Numbered from the stretch's first letter, positions 1-8,259 are shown. The stretch is DNA of 28,367 nucleotides from JBPCIX01 sp051005875 (GCA_051005875.1 JBPCIX010000006.1:1-28367), one strand, 5' to 3'. Numbers and translations: made by a program. Notes: a model not told the origin generated them from the letters alone.

Positions 1-321
1 TCGCGCGGCAGATTCCTTGCCTATCCCGATTTCAGCCCCAAGCGAATCGATAATGCTGGTTGCCTTTTCATTGACCGCATCCTCGATGCGGCCGGTCTGC
101 TCACTCACACGTTCGCCCAAGTCTCGAAAACCCGTACTCAAGGATTGTTCGATGGATTTTTGAAATTCCAGAGCTCGCGCGACAGACTCCTTGTCTATCC
201 CGGTTTCAGCCCCAAGCGAATCGATAATGTTGGTTGCGCTTGCCTTGACTGCATCCTCGATGCGGCCGGTCTGCTCACTCACACGTTCGCCCAAGGCTCG
301 AAAACCCGTACTCAAGGATTG
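1..321 (-). repeat. 174-bp in-frame tandem repeat inside the coiled-coil gene
   Basis: Positions 1-147 match 175-321 with only about 11 differences by eye, a period of 174 bp (58 codons). Bases 148-174 belong to the unit, but no second copy of them lies after 321. The first copy runs into the window edge, so more copies may follow. Because the period is a multiple of three and codons stay in frame, this is a protein-repeat expansion rather than a mobile repeat. Confidence 0.85.
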
Positions 322-1947
322 GCGGATTCCTTCGGAATATGTATCGGCCTGTTCTAGGACAGCCTGGCTCGACCCCCTGATAGACGCTTCGATGCCCGCC
401 ACTTTTGAGTCCATAAGTTCCAGCAGACTTCTGTTTGTTCGCTGAGCGGCCTTCCAAAGCGCCGAGATTTCTAAGACCTGTTCCCCAAGCGAGGCGCTGG
501 AGGATTGCAGTGCCTGCCGAATCTGCTGAGATTCCTGCAGGGCCCTCTCGGTAATCGCCCCTGAAGAGGTCTCAATCACTTCACGAGTCTGGGCGGGGAT
601 GCTGGCTGTGGTTGCCTCGATCGCAGTCAGCTTAGACGTAACGAGATCGAACAGAGCCCGATTGGCCCCACTTGCCCCTTGTGAGAGCGAGGAGAGGACT
701 TCGTGCGTTTTGACTATTTCCGCCTGGACTCCGGTCTCGCCATTTAGCGAAATCTCGACCTCCATCAGCCTCGATTCGATACCCTCCAGAAGCATGTGAT
801 TTGATTTCATGCTCGATTCTGCAAAGGTCCGCTGGGCGCCTTTGGTCATTTCAGCTATCTGTTCGAAGCCGTGCATAATTACATTCTTGAGTTCCTCAAG
901 CAGGGCAGACGTCATCAAGCGCTGATCCGCCTGCTGGCTCGAAAGGGCTTCCATCGCACTGCTCAGATTTGTGGACTCGGAAGATCCACCCGTTATAGAG
1001 GACTCGATTTCCGAGAGCTTCGATTCGAGAGCACTGAGCAGGCCCTGATTAGACTGGGCGGTTGATTCAGCCACATTCAGCTGTGTCCCCGTTGCCATTT
1101 CGGAGATTCGTTCAAGACCATGCTGAATTCGGTTGTTGATCTCATCAAGCAAGGCTGATGTCACCAGCCGCTGGTCAGCCTGCTGATTTGCGGCGACCTC
1201 GACGGCAGTCTCAATAGCGGCTCTAAGGTTCATGTATTCCGCGGCCTGCCCGCTTAGATATGTTTCTACCCCCTGCATCCTAGACTCGATGGTCTCGACT
1301 ACTACTTGATTGGACTGGGAGGTTGAGTCGGCGAGGTTTTGCTGGACTTCTCTTGTCATCTGGGTTATCTGTTGGATTCCTTGTTGAATCCGGGAGTTGG
1401 CCTTCTCGGCCAAAGCGTTGCTTTCCTCGTCCTGATCGGACTGCTGGCTCACAAGCGTTTCGATGGCCGCTTGTTGGCGGCTCATTGCAGCCGTGATCTC
1501 GCCCAACACGCGACTCAATTGATCGGTGTGGCTGTTCACCGTATCGAGTGTGGTCTCGCCGGATTTGCGGATTGACTCCTTCAGGGCGCGCTTGGTGTTT
1601 TCCTCGAAAGCTCCCAGCCTCGAAATTACTTGATCGTTAACATCCAGGACCGATGACTCCAGCCTTCGAAGCCTCGCTTCAAGTACTTCAAGCAGCTGTG
1701 ATGTTTGCCGCTTCGTGGCAGGAGGGCTCTCGGCGGGCACTTTTGGGCCGGCGCCGGGGGGAGGCCCCGCGAGCGCCGCGCTTGCCGCTTTGGACTGTGC
1801 GGGTGGCTTCCCCGCTGGGGGGGGCCCGGAGCTTTTGGCCGCCTTAGCGCCACCCGGTGGGGCTTTTAAGGCGGACTGGAGAAGAGCTTCTATTCGATTG
1901 GAGGTCTCGTCTTTGCCCGGGCCAGACCCACCCTTTTTTTCGCTCAT
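1..1947 (-). CDS. Repeat-rich coiled-coil protein, 3' end beyond window
   Basis: The minus-strand frame is open from an ATG at 1947 to the window edge (649 codons, no stop), with an in-frame stop just upstream at 1960-1962, so the start is firm although no Shine-Dalgarno (SD) is visible. The N-terminus (about 20-80) is a low-complexity Ala/Pro/Gly/Lys stretch. The remainder is almost entirely polar, helix-forming sequence with heptad-like spacing, rich in Gln, Glu, Ser and Ala. Two repeat families are visible: three units of about 83-87 residues carrying an SNQ...ESR/K...E pattern and a QQxDQ motif, and further on 58-residue units with the core GERVSEQTGRIEDAV. No membrane segment, signal peptide or catalytic motif is visible. 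It lies 61 nt downstream of the FkbM gene on the same strand. A filament-like or scaffold role, or a partner of cell-surface machinery, is inference only; it superficially resembles apolipoprotein-like or chemoreceptor-signalling helices. Confidence 0.85.
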   Translation of the reverse strand, partial: MSEKKGGSGPGKDETSNRIEALLQSALKAPPGGAKAAKSSGPPPAGKPPAQSKAASAALAGPPPGAGPKVPAESPPATKRQTSQLLEVLEARLRRLESSVLDVNDQVISRLGAFEENTKRALKESIRKSGETTLDTVNSHTDQLSRVLGEITAAMSRQQAAIETLVSQQSDQDEESNALAEKANSRIQQGIQQITQMTREVQQNLADSTSQSNQVVVETIESRMQGVETYLSGQAAEYMNLRAAIETAVEVAANQQADQRLVTSALLDEINNRIQHGLERISEMATGTQLNVAESTAQSNQGLLSALESKLSEIESSITGGSSESTNLSSAMEALSSQQADQRLMTSALLEELKNVIMHGFEQIAEMTKGAQRTFAESSMKSNHMLLEGIESRLMEVEISLNGETGVQAEIVKTHEVLSSLSQGASGANRALFDLVTSKLTAIEATTASIPAQTREVIETSSGAITERALQESQQIRQALQSSSASLGEQVLEISALWKAAQRTNRSLLELMDSKVAGIEASIRGSSQAVLEQADTYSEGIRQSLSTGFRALGERVSEQTGRIEDAVKASATNIIDSLGAETGIDKESVARALEFQKSIEQSLSTGFRDLGERVSEQTGRIEDAVNEKATSIIDSLGAEIGIGKESAAR

Positions 1948-2008
1948 CAGTTGAATGCTACGTCAAGCAGGTTGCAGCACCGCTTTTCGGGGATGCAGGG
2001 GACGCCCA

Positions 2009-2965
2009 CTAGACGCGGTCCCTTTGGTTATTGCCCTTGCCTTGGCTCTCAAGGTCCATGGCTAGAAGCCTGACCGGGCCCTGAACTTCCGGGTCGAGGT
2101 CAAAGGATAAGGCTCGAACCGCAGCAACGATTTCTGGAGCCCCCTTTAGCCATTCGGGCCCTTCGGCTATTGAGAGGGCCCCGAAGCGACGGATATCGCC
2201 AAGCGGGTCTGCGCAGGTTGTTAACAGCCGGCCGACGATTTCGTCCTTGTCCAGGACCGGGCTCTTCTTCCACTGTTTCGGGATCTCCTTGTCCGAGGCC
2301 ACGGCCAAGTAATTCACCAGGGGGTCTGCCTGTACATAGTCAGAGTCCACAGTGGTTAGGTTCTTTACTTTGTCGTCCTCAATCAGCATCAGACGATAGC
2401 CCCGAACCCAAAGAACGGCAAGAAGCTCGCGAGTCGAATGACCTGCCTGGGAGATTTTGGGACCGTTCAACTCAAGCACGATTACCGGCATCGCCTTGGC
2501 CAGCAGGCCGGACATTCCACCGAGGGCTGCCAGTTCAGAACCTTCAAGGGACATTTTTATGATGTCGACCGACGGCCAAGCGACGGCTTGAATTAGGTCA
2601 TCAATCGTTATGGAAGCCACACCGGCTGTAGCATCGGCGGGCCCCGTGATGTCTCCCGGGATCGCATTGATTACATGCAGACTGGTCAATCCCCTGCGCT
2701 CAGCAGCACCTTCCAGCGCTGCGCACTTGTCCGGGGAGCCGTCTATGGCCATGACATTACAATTCAATTCCGTCAAGGCGAGCGAAAAGTCACCAGTCCC
2801 GAGGCCGAGATCGAGAACTCTCAAACCTGGCCTGGCGAAGTCGAGCACTAGGCCCAAGAGTTGATGATCTGCCACGACCAAATGATAGTCGCCGGACGAC
2901 CTGACGGTTACTGAGCGTGAGGCGTAAACCGCCATTTGAGCCGCTGCCGGGCCGATGGGATCCAT
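2009..2965 (-). CDS. FkbM-type SAM-dependent methyltransferase
   Basis: This is probably a methyltransferase of the FkbM family, which O-methylates sugars and secondary metabolites in many characterised cases; the substrate here is unknown. Near residue 50 the SAM-binding loop VLDLGLGTGDFSLAL is visible, followed by an acidic strand end (MAIDGS). The FkbM hallmark DIIKMSLEGSELAALGG sits mid-protein and is followed by PVIVLELNG. The C-terminal third (after about 215) is an extension that I do not recognise; it may be a separate helical domain. An upstream TTG at 2983 would add six residues, but it would place the start inside the candidate Pho-box, so the ATG at 2965 is preferred. Neither start has a clear SD. 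The gene is divergent from pstS and is followed by the coiled-coil gene, possibly as a two-gene operon. Confidence 0.75.
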   Translation of the reverse strand: MDPIGPAAAQMAVYASRSVTVRSSGDYHLVVADHQLLGLVLDFARPGLRVLDLGLGTGDFSLALTELNCNVMAIDGSPDKCAALEGAAERRGLTSLHVINAIPGDITGPADATAGVASITIDDLIQAVAWPSVDIIKMSLEGSELAALGGMSGLLAKAMPVIVLELNGPKISQAGHSTRELLAVLWVRGYRLMLIEDDKVKNLTTVDSDYVQADPLVNYLAVASDKEIPKQWKKSPVLDKDEIVGRLLTTCADPLGDIRRFGALSIAEGPEWLKGAPEIVAAVRALSFDLDPEVQGPVRLLAMDLESQGKGNNQRDRV

Positions 2966-2966
2966 T

Positions 2967-2999
2967 GTTGGGCTAAAGTTCAACCAAAATTCAGATTAA
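2967..2999 (+). promoter_or_regulatory. Candidate Pho-box: three 11-bp direct units upstream of pstS
   Basis: Three consecutive 11-mers are visible: GTTGGGCTAAA, GTTCAACCAAA and ATTCAGATTAA. They share a TT(C/G) core and an A-rich end. An 11-bp direct-repeat period with a GTTCA core is the known layout of PhoB/PhoP/RegX3-type operators. A -10-like TATTTT at 3006-3011 lies at a fitting distance, which would give a leader of about 70 nt for pstS. The box also abuts the start of the divergent FkbM gene and could control both. It is a match by eye only. Confidence 0.4.
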
Positions 3000-3089
3000 C
3001 GACACTATTTTCTCGGCCGCCGATGCTAGCGTCTGTTTGGGTTCGCGACTACTCACTGCGGCCCGACATCGCCTCAAAGGAGGAGGAAA

Positions 3090-4040
3090 TTGAAGTCAAA
3101 ATTTGTTGCGGTAATTTTGTTGGCCGGCCTCATGGCCACCGCCTGCGGCGGAGGCTCAAGTAACGACGCCAAGGACGACGATTCGGGGTCGAAACTTTCT
3201 GGGCAGATCCAGATCGACGGTTCCAGTACAGTCACACCCCTGATCTCGCTTGCCGCCGAGGACTTTCAACAGGAGAATTCAGGCGTGAAGGTGACCGTAG
3301 GTACCTCCGGCACCGGTGGCGGCTTTGAAAAGTTCTGCAACGGCGAGACGGACTTCTCGATGGCGTCGCGCAAGATCAAAGATTCGGAAACCGCAGCCTG
3401 CAAGGCAAAAAACATTGAGCCCTTTGAGCTTGTTATGGCCAACGACGGTTTGTCTGTTGTTGTCAATCCCCAGAACAAATGGGCAAAATGCCTCACAGTG
3501 GCACAGCTAAAAACGATATGGTCGGCCGACAGCAAAGTGAACAACTGGAATCAGGTGGACCCGAGCTTCCCCGACCAGCGGCTGAGTCTATTTGGAGCCG
3601 GTTCGGACTCGGGGACCTTCGACTACTTCACCGAAGCCATCAACGGCAAGGCGGGTTCGACCCGCACCGACTACAACCCGAGCGAGGACGACAACGTCAC
3701 GGTAACGGGAGTGAGCGGAGACAAGGGCGCCATGGGTTACTTCGGATTGTCCTACCTGCTGGAGAATAAAACCAAGATCAAAGGGGTTGAAATCGACGGC
3801 GGCGAAGGCTGTGTCGCGGCCAGCAGTAAGGCCGTTCAGGCCGGCACGTACAAGCCTCTTGGACGGGAGCTTTTCATCTATACCAAGGCAGAGGCGGCCA
3901 AGCGCCCGGAGGTAAAAGCCTTCGCGGACTTCTATCTCGAGAATCAAAAGGCCCTCACCGAGGAAGCTCTTTTCGTGCCGTTGACCGACGCCCAGGTTGA
4001 GAAAGCGACCGAGGAGCTGGGCGCAATTGACGCAGCATAA
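3090..4040 (+). CDS. pstS: Phosphate ABC transporter substrate-binding lipoprotein PstS
   Basis: This is the extracytoplasmic phosphate receptor of the Pst importer. The protein has 316 residues. A TTG start is chosen because a near-perfect SD (AAAGGAGGAGG, 3077-3087) lies just upstream. The N-terminus is a lipoprotein signal: a basic MKSK, a hydrophobic core and a lipobox ending at Cys19 (ATAC), followed by a Gly/Ser/Asp-rich tether. The mature part shows the PstS phosphate-site signatures IDGSSTVTPL near residue 43, GTSGTGGGFEKFCNGETD near 72, and the later GSDSGTFDYF near 173. It is the first gene of pstSCAB-phoU, with 30 nt before pstC. Phosphate-starvation control is expected from the upstream 11-bp units and the nearby regulator gene. 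Confidence 0.95.
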   Translation: MKSKFVAVILLAGLMATACGGGSSNDAKDDDSGSKLSGQIQIDGSSTVTPLISLAAEDFQQENSGVKVTVGTSGTGGGFEKFCNGETDFSMASRKIKDSETAACKAKNIEPFELVMANDGLSVVVNPQNKWAKCLTVAQLKTIWSADSKVNNWNQVDPSFPDQRLSLFGAGSDSGTFDYFTEAINGKAGSTRTDYNPSEDDNVTVTGVSGDKGAMGYFGLSYLLENKTKIKGVEIDGGEGCVAASSKAVQAGTYKPLGRELFIYTKAEAAKRPEVKAFADFYLENQKALTEEALFVPLTDAQVEKATEELGAIDAA

Positions 4041-4070
4041 GCTAAAAGCGTTCAGCTTAAGCAGCATGGA

Positions 4071-5012
4071 ATGAAGTCAAGTAAGGCATCGCCGGCGGGC
4101 TTGGCCCCATCAGGTCATCTCATTCGTCAGCGGAGGATCGAACTTATAGTTCGGTCCTCCCTTTCGTTGGTCGGCCTTGCTTCGGTTGTTGTGACTGTAG
4201 CTATTGTCCTTTCCCTGCTGCTGCCCACCCTCGAATTCTTTTCCAAGGTGAGCCTCGGAGAGTTTTTCGGAAGCGTCGTGTGGTCACCGCTGTTCAACCC
4301 CCCGAGGTTCGGCGTATGGCCTTTGATAACGGGCACGTTTCTGGTTATGAGCGTCGCAGTGGTTCTTGCCGTTCCCTGCGGTTTGGGCGCCGCCTTTTAT
4401 CTCAGCGAGTATGCCTCGCAGCGCGTGCGGCGGATTGTCAAGCCCGTCCTGGAAGTACTGGCCGGAATACCGACGGTCGTGCTTGGTTTCTTCGCCCTCA
4501 ATTTCGTCAACCCACAAATTGTTCAGCGGTTCTGGCCTATCGGCCGCGTCGAGACTTTCTCCGCAATGTCCGCAGGTCTCGTGGTCGGAATCGCGATCCT
4601 GCCACTGATGGCTTCCCTTGCTGAGGACGCCATGTCAGCGGTGCCCAGTTCATTGCGGGACGGGGCGCTGGCGCTCGGGGCGACTAAACGGGAAGTTTGC
4701 ACCGGCGTTATTTTCCCCGCCGCCCTTTCAGGGATCGTCGCCGCGGTGGTACTGGCTTTTTCGAGAGCCATAGGCGAAACGACTATCGCTTTGATGGCTG
4801 CCGGGAGCAATCCACGTTTCACCCTTAATCCGGGCGAGGGAGTTCAGACCATGGCATCGTTCATTGGTTTTGCCGGGATCGGCGACCAACCCACTGGTTC
4901 GACCGGTTACAAGACCATCTTCGCGGTGGGGACTCTGCTGTTTGTGGTCACCTTTGCCCTCAATATCATCAGCACTCGCGTGGTTAGGCGATTCCGGGAG
5001 GTCTACGAATGA
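4071..5012 (+). CDS. pstC: Phosphate ABC transporter permease PstC
   Basis: An inner-membrane permease subunit of 313 residues that pairs with PstA to form the phosphate channel. The N-terminus is basic and cytoplasmic (about 1-30), followed by about six hydrophobic segments, the first near 32-55. The EAA loop that contacts the ATPase is visible near residue 196 as DGALALGATKREV, followed by FPAALSGI. Another conserved stretch is LAGIPTVVLGFFAL near residue 128, typical of PstC/PstA. The ATG at 4071 follows a weak purine run (GCATGGA). The stop overlaps the pstA start as ATGA, so the two subunits are probably translationally coupled in equal amounts. Confidence 0.95.
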   Translation: MKSSKASPAGLAPSGHLIRQRRIELIVRSSLSLVGLASVVVTVAIVLSLLLPTLEFFSKVSLGEFFGSVVWSPLFNPPRFGVWPLITGTFLVMSVAVVLAVPCGLGAAFYLSEYASQRVRRIVKPVLEVLAGIPTVVLGFFALNFVNPQIVQRFWPIGRVETFSAMSAGLVVGIAILPLMASLAEDAMSAVPSSLRDGALALGATKREVCTGVIFPAALSGIVAAVVLAFSRAIGETTIALMAAGSNPRFTLNPGEGVQTMASFIGFAGIGDQPTGSTGYKTIFAVGTLLFVVTFALNIISTRVVRRFREVYE

Positions 5013-5908
5013 ATGTCGAAACGATCTCCTCGAAGAGTTCCCCTCTGGGACGCAAAATAGGCTGGAGCAGGCTCTGGCGTGACAAGGCGTTTCGCTTGGT
5101 CCTGCTGCTCAGTATCTCCTTGGCACTTGTGACGCTTTTTACCCTGCTAATAGATACCTTTCTTGAAGGTCGCCCAAGACTGAATGGGTCCTTGCTTTCA
5201 AACATGCCTTCAGCGCGCTCGGCCAGGGCGGGGATCCAGTCCGCCATTTTTGGCTCACTCTGGCTTGTTGGAATTACCTCGCTTTTGTCGTTGCCGCTGG
5301 GTGTGGGCACGGCCATCTTTCTCGAGGAGTTCGCTCCCAAGAACAGCCGATACGTTCGGTGGATCGAACTAAACATTCAAAATCTTGCCGGTGTCCCATC
5401 CGTGGTTTTTGGAATCCTCGGGCTTGCGTTTATCGCTCGTGGCCCCCTGTCTTGGGGGTTCACAGTCCGTACCGGCGCAATGGTCCTGACCATCCTCGTG
5501 CTTCCCCTGGTAATCATTGCCTCCCGAGAAGCCATCAAGGCCGTCCCACCATCGATCAGAGACGGCTCCCTTGCCCTGGGCGCCACTCAGTGGCAAACGA
5601 TTTGGCGGCAGGTACTGCCGGCCGCGGTTCCGGGCATCGCAACCGGGAGCATCCTGTCGGCATCGCGGGCGTTGGGCGAGTCCGCCCCCTTGCTGTTGCT
5701 GGGGGCATTGACGTTTGTAACCTTCAATCCTGACGGGCTCGACAGCGGCTACACGGTGCTGCCGCTGCTTATTTTTAAGTACGCTTCGGATGCAAAGGCT
5801 GAGTTTCATGTCGTCGCCGCTGCGGCGATAATAGTGTTGCTGGTCGTACTCCTGGCAATGAACGCAACCGCTATTATTATTCGCAACCGATTCCAAAAGA
5901 GGCTATGA
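5009..5908 (+). CDS. pstA: Phosphate ABC transporter permease PstA
   Basis: The second permease subunit, 299 residues. A cytoplasmic basic N-terminus is followed by a first membrane helix near 28-48 and a variable periplasmic loop (about 50-70). The conserved core carries QNLAGVPSVVFGILGL near 129 and the EAA loop DGSLALGATQWQTIWRQVLP near 185. The C-terminal helix ends in basic residues. It overlaps pstC by four bases (ATGA) and pstB by four bases (ATGA), a tight operon arrangement. Length and motif order are normal for the family. Confidence 0.95.
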   Translation: MNVETISSKSSPLGRKIGWSRLWRDKAFRLVLLLSISLALVTLFTLLIDTFLEGRPRLNGSLLSNMPSARSARAGIQSAIFGSLWLVGITSLLSLPLGVGTAIFLEEFAPKNSRYVRWIELNIQNLAGVPSVVFGILGLAFIARGPLSWGFTVRTGAMVLTILVLPLVIIASREAIKAVPPSIRDGSLALGATQWQTIWRQVLPAAVPGIATGSILSASRALGESAPLLLLGALTFVTFNPDGLDSGYTVLPLLIFKYASDAKAEFHVVAAAAIIVLLVVLLAMNATAIIIRNRFQKRL

Positions 5909-6774
5909 CCGACTCCATAACGACCCAGGGCTCCCCGGCAAAAATAAAGATTCGCCCCTCACCCGTTCAGCCGGCCCCCGAGGCCGATTCTGATTCAGCG
6001 CCGGTCTTCCGGGCGCGCAGTCTCGGGGTTACCTACGCAGGCAAGCCGGCCATTCACAACTTTACGGCCGACATCGCCCGGAATCAGATTACGGCTCTAA
6101 TTGGCCCAAGTGGCTGTGGCAAGAGCACACTGATCCGGTGCTTCAACCGGATGAACGATTTGATTCCAACAGCTTCGATCACCGGAAAGGTGCTTTACCA
6201 CGGCGAGGACCTCTATGGGCCCGGTGTGGACCCTGTTGCAGTGCGGCGAAGAATTGGCATGGTGTTCCAAAAGCCCAATCCCTTCCCCAAGTCCATCTGG
6301 GACAACGTTGCTTTCGGACTAAAAGTCAATGGAATCAAGGAAAATATCGACGACAGCGTAGAGAGCGCCCTGAAGCGCGCCGTTTTGTGGGACGAAGTTA
6401 AAACGGACCTCCGCAGATCAGCCCTTTCCCTCAGCGGCGGACAACAGCAGAGGCTGTGTATCGCTCGAGCTTTGGCGGTCGAACCCGATGTGATTTTAAT
6501 GGACGAACCCGCTTCAGCTTTGGACCCGGTAGCGACGGCCGGCATCGAGGAACTGATGCAAAGCTTGAAGGATAGATACACGATTGTAATTGTGACCCAC
6601 AATATGCAGCAGGCGGCTCGCTCGAGCGATATGACGGCATTTCTAACAGTCGAGATCGATGAAAAGACCGGGCATCGAACCGGGATCCTGGTTGAGTACG
6701 CACCGACGGCCAAGATTTTCACGGTGCCGGCGGATCCCCGGACCGAGGCGTACATCACGGGGAGATTCGGGTAA
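5905..6774 (+). CDS. pstB: Phosphate ABC transporter ATP-binding protein PstB
   Basis: The ATPase that drives phosphate import, 289 residues, cytoplasmic. It shows Walker A GPSGCGKST (67-75), a Q-loop region MVFQKPNPFP, the signature LSGGQQQR, Walker B VILMDEP followed by SALDP, and the switch VTHNMQQA. The NPFP after the Q-loop and the RMND after Walker A are typical of PstB rather than other importers. An N-terminal extension of about 30 residues, rich in Pro, Ala and Ser, precedes the ABC core; it may be real or a sign of a later start, but no better start codon lies nearer the core and the ATGA overlap with pstA supports this one. The stop overlaps the phoU start as TAATG. Confidence 0.96.
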   Translation: MTDSITTQGSPAKIKIRPSPVQPAPEADSDSAPVFRARSLGVTYAGKPAIHNFTADIARNQITALIGPSGCGKSTLIRCFNRMNDLIPTASITGKVLYHGEDLYGPGVDPVAVRRRIGMVFQKPNPFPKSIWDNVAFGLKVNGIKENIDDSVESALKRAVLWDEVKTDLRRSALSLSGGQQQRLCIARALAVEPDVILMDEPASALDPVATAGIEELMQSLKDRYTIVIVTHNMQQAARSSDMTAFLTVEIDEKTGHRTGILVEYAPTAKIFTVPADPRTEAYITGRFG

Positions 6775-7475
6775 TGGAAGAGATTAGACGGCTTACTACG
6801 CGCAAAGTCTTGGCCACGGAGCTGAATGAGCTTGAGACAAAGGTTCAACTGATGAGCGTAGCGGGGCTGGACATGGTCAAGCAGGCTCTCGAGGGACTGG
6901 GGGAACCAAATCAGGCGTTGTTCGAGCGGATTATCCACGCCGACGATGAGGTGGACTCCTATTACCTTGACATCGAGCACAGGGTCGTAGACCTGTTTGC
7001 TCTTCAGACGCCGGTTGCCACGGATCTCAGACTTTTAACCGCCCTGCTTCACATTAATCACAGCCTGGAGCGAATAGCAGACATGGCGGTCAACCTCGCC
7101 AAGGTTGGCCTTTTGTCCTACGGACTGCCCAGCAACGAACCGGTGCAGACGATGATCCTCGAAATGGGCGGAATAGCCATACGCATGATCGAAGCCTCGA
7201 TGGACTCTTTCCGACGCCGGAACCTCGAGCTTGCCTTCCAGCTGCCTGAGATGGACGAGCCGCTCGACCGTCTCAACAGGGGGATGATCAGGGCAATTCT
7301 GCCTCTTGCTGGTGACCAGCGGATGCTTGAGTGGGGCTTGAGGATGCACGTGATCGCCAGGCAGATCGAGCGCATGGGAGACCAGGCCGTAGACATAGGC
7401 GAGCAGGTGGCATTTCTTATTACGGGGGAGTTTCGCGAATTCACGGACAGCTCTAACCTGGAGTCCCCCTCCTAG
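6774..7475 (+). CDS. phoU: Phosphate signalling protein PhoU
   Basis: A cytoplasmic regulator of 233 residues. In studied bacteria it links Pst transport to the phosphate-sensing kinase and limits phosphate uptake. The protein is all-helical with two tandem PhoU bundles. The metal-site type motifs are visible: DDEVDSYYLDIE near 60 and INHSLERIADMAVNLA near 95 in the first half, and ARQIERMGDQAVDIGEQVAF near 195 in the second. The start overlaps the pstB stop by one base. It ends the operon; the convergent response-regulator gene stops 38 nt further on, and no convincing terminator hairpin is visible in that gap. Confidence 0.95.
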   Translation: MEEIRRLTTRKVLATELNELETKVQLMSVAGLDMVKQALEGLGEPNQALFERIIHADDEVDSYYLDIEHRVVDLFALQTPVATDLRLLTALLHINHSLERIADMAVNLAKVGLLSYGLPSNEPVQTMILEMGGIAIRMIEASMDSFRRRNLELAFQLPEMDEPLDRLNRGMIRAILPLAGDQRMLEWGLRMHVIARQIERMGDQAVDIGEQVAFLITGEFREFTDSSNLESPS

Positions 7476-7513
7476 TGGCTCATCGCTATACCTTTACGCT
7501 CTGAGAAAAATCC

Positions 7514-8227
7514 TTATTCCTGAAATTTGTACCCAATTCCCCTAACGGTGCAAATGTAGCGCGGATTTTTGGGGTCGCTTTCGACCTTTTCCCGGAGACG
7601 CTTTATGTGGACGTCCAGAGTCTTGGTGTCACCGAAATACTCCGGCCCCCAGACCTCGTCCATCAAGAAGTCCCGGGTGAGCAAACGGCCCTTTCGTTCA
7701 ATCAGCAATTCCAGAATCGCAAATTCTTTGGGGGTCATCTGGACCAATCGCCCGTGAACTTTGACCTCGTGGCGGTCTGCATCTAGAGCCACAGGCCCTC
7801 CGGTTAAGCCGGCGGCACGGGTTGGGGTGTCCAGATTCATTGAGGTCCGGCGCAACTGCGCGCGCACCCGAGAAATTAGCTCCCTCATCGAAAACGGCTT
7901 TGTCACATAGTCGTCCGCTCCCAGCTCCAACCCAACCACCTTGTCGGATTCGGAATCCTTAGCGGTCAACACGATGATCGGCACGGTGGATTCCGAGCGA
8001 ATTAATCTGCACAGGTCAAGCCCGGAGATCGCCGGAATCATGAGGTCTAAAAGGATTAGTGAGGGCCCGGCTGAGTGAAAATGCTGAAGTCCGGCCTTGC
8101 CGTCCGCAGCCAGAATCACCTTGAAGCCCTCGCGCTCCAGATTGAATTGAATAGCCTCGGAGATCGAAGGCTCATCCTCCACTACCAGGATTGTCACGAT
8201 CTCATCGGGCTCCACGCCCCAAAGCAT
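7514..8227 (-). CDS. PhoB/RegX3-like response regulator (OmpR family)
   Basis: A two-component DNA-binding regulator of 237 residues. The receiver domain (about 10-125) has the acidic pocket Glu17/Asp18, the phospho-acceptor Asp61 (LILLDLMIP), the switch Thr in VLTA and the conserved Lys in VTKPFS. The winged-helix output domain (about 145-235) has TPKEFAILELL, the recognition-helix region TKTLDVHIKRLREK and the C-terminal wing TVRGIGYKF. The ATG at 8227 is supported by an SD (AAGGAG) about 6 nt upstream. No histidine kinase gene is adjacent, so the partner is elsewhere. The position opposite phoU and the sequence style (DSESDKVVGLELGADDYV) suggest phosphate control, but PhoB, RegX3 and PhoP cannot be separated by eye. 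It starts 30 nt after odhA ends. Confidence 0.88.
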   Translation of the reverse strand: MLWGVEPDEIVTILVVEDEPSISEAIQFNLEREGFKVILAADGKAGLQHFHSAGPSLILLDLMIPAISGLDLCRLIRSESTVPIIVLTAKDSESDKVVGLELGADDYVTKPFSMRELISRVRAQLRRTSMNLDTPTRAAGLTGGPVALDADRHEVKVHGRLVQMTPKEFAILELLIERKGRLLTRDFLMDEVWGPEYFGDTKTLDVHIKRLREKVESDPKNPRYICTVRGIGYKFQE

Positions 8228-8243
8228 AAAGGCTCCTTGTCAA

Positions 8244-8259
8244 AAGGCGCGCCAGCCTT
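8244..8259 (-). terminator. Weak terminator-like hairpin between odhA and the regulator
   Basis: On the minus strand AAGGC-TGGCGC-GCCTT forms a 5-bp stem with a 6-nt loop and is followed by a short T run (TTTT, counting the stem end). It overlaps the odhA stop codon. It is small, so partial read-through into the regulator gene is likely if it works at all. Confidence 0.25.

Noticed and set aside
1..321. CRISPR array or mobile repeat
   Set aside because: The repeat is 174 bp, coding, in frame and has no regular spacers.
4041..4060. Hairpin between pstS and pstC
   Set aside because: Only five base pairs (AAGCT/AGCTT) with a loop and no T run; not strong enough for a regulated terminator.
5369..5896. 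175-codon minus-strand frame in pstA
   Set aside because: It is a shadow of a certain membrane permease and has no domain of its own.
6213..6980. 255-codon minus-strand frame across pstB and phoU
   Set aside because: It is antisense to two certain genes; its length reflects the codon bias of the genuine strand.
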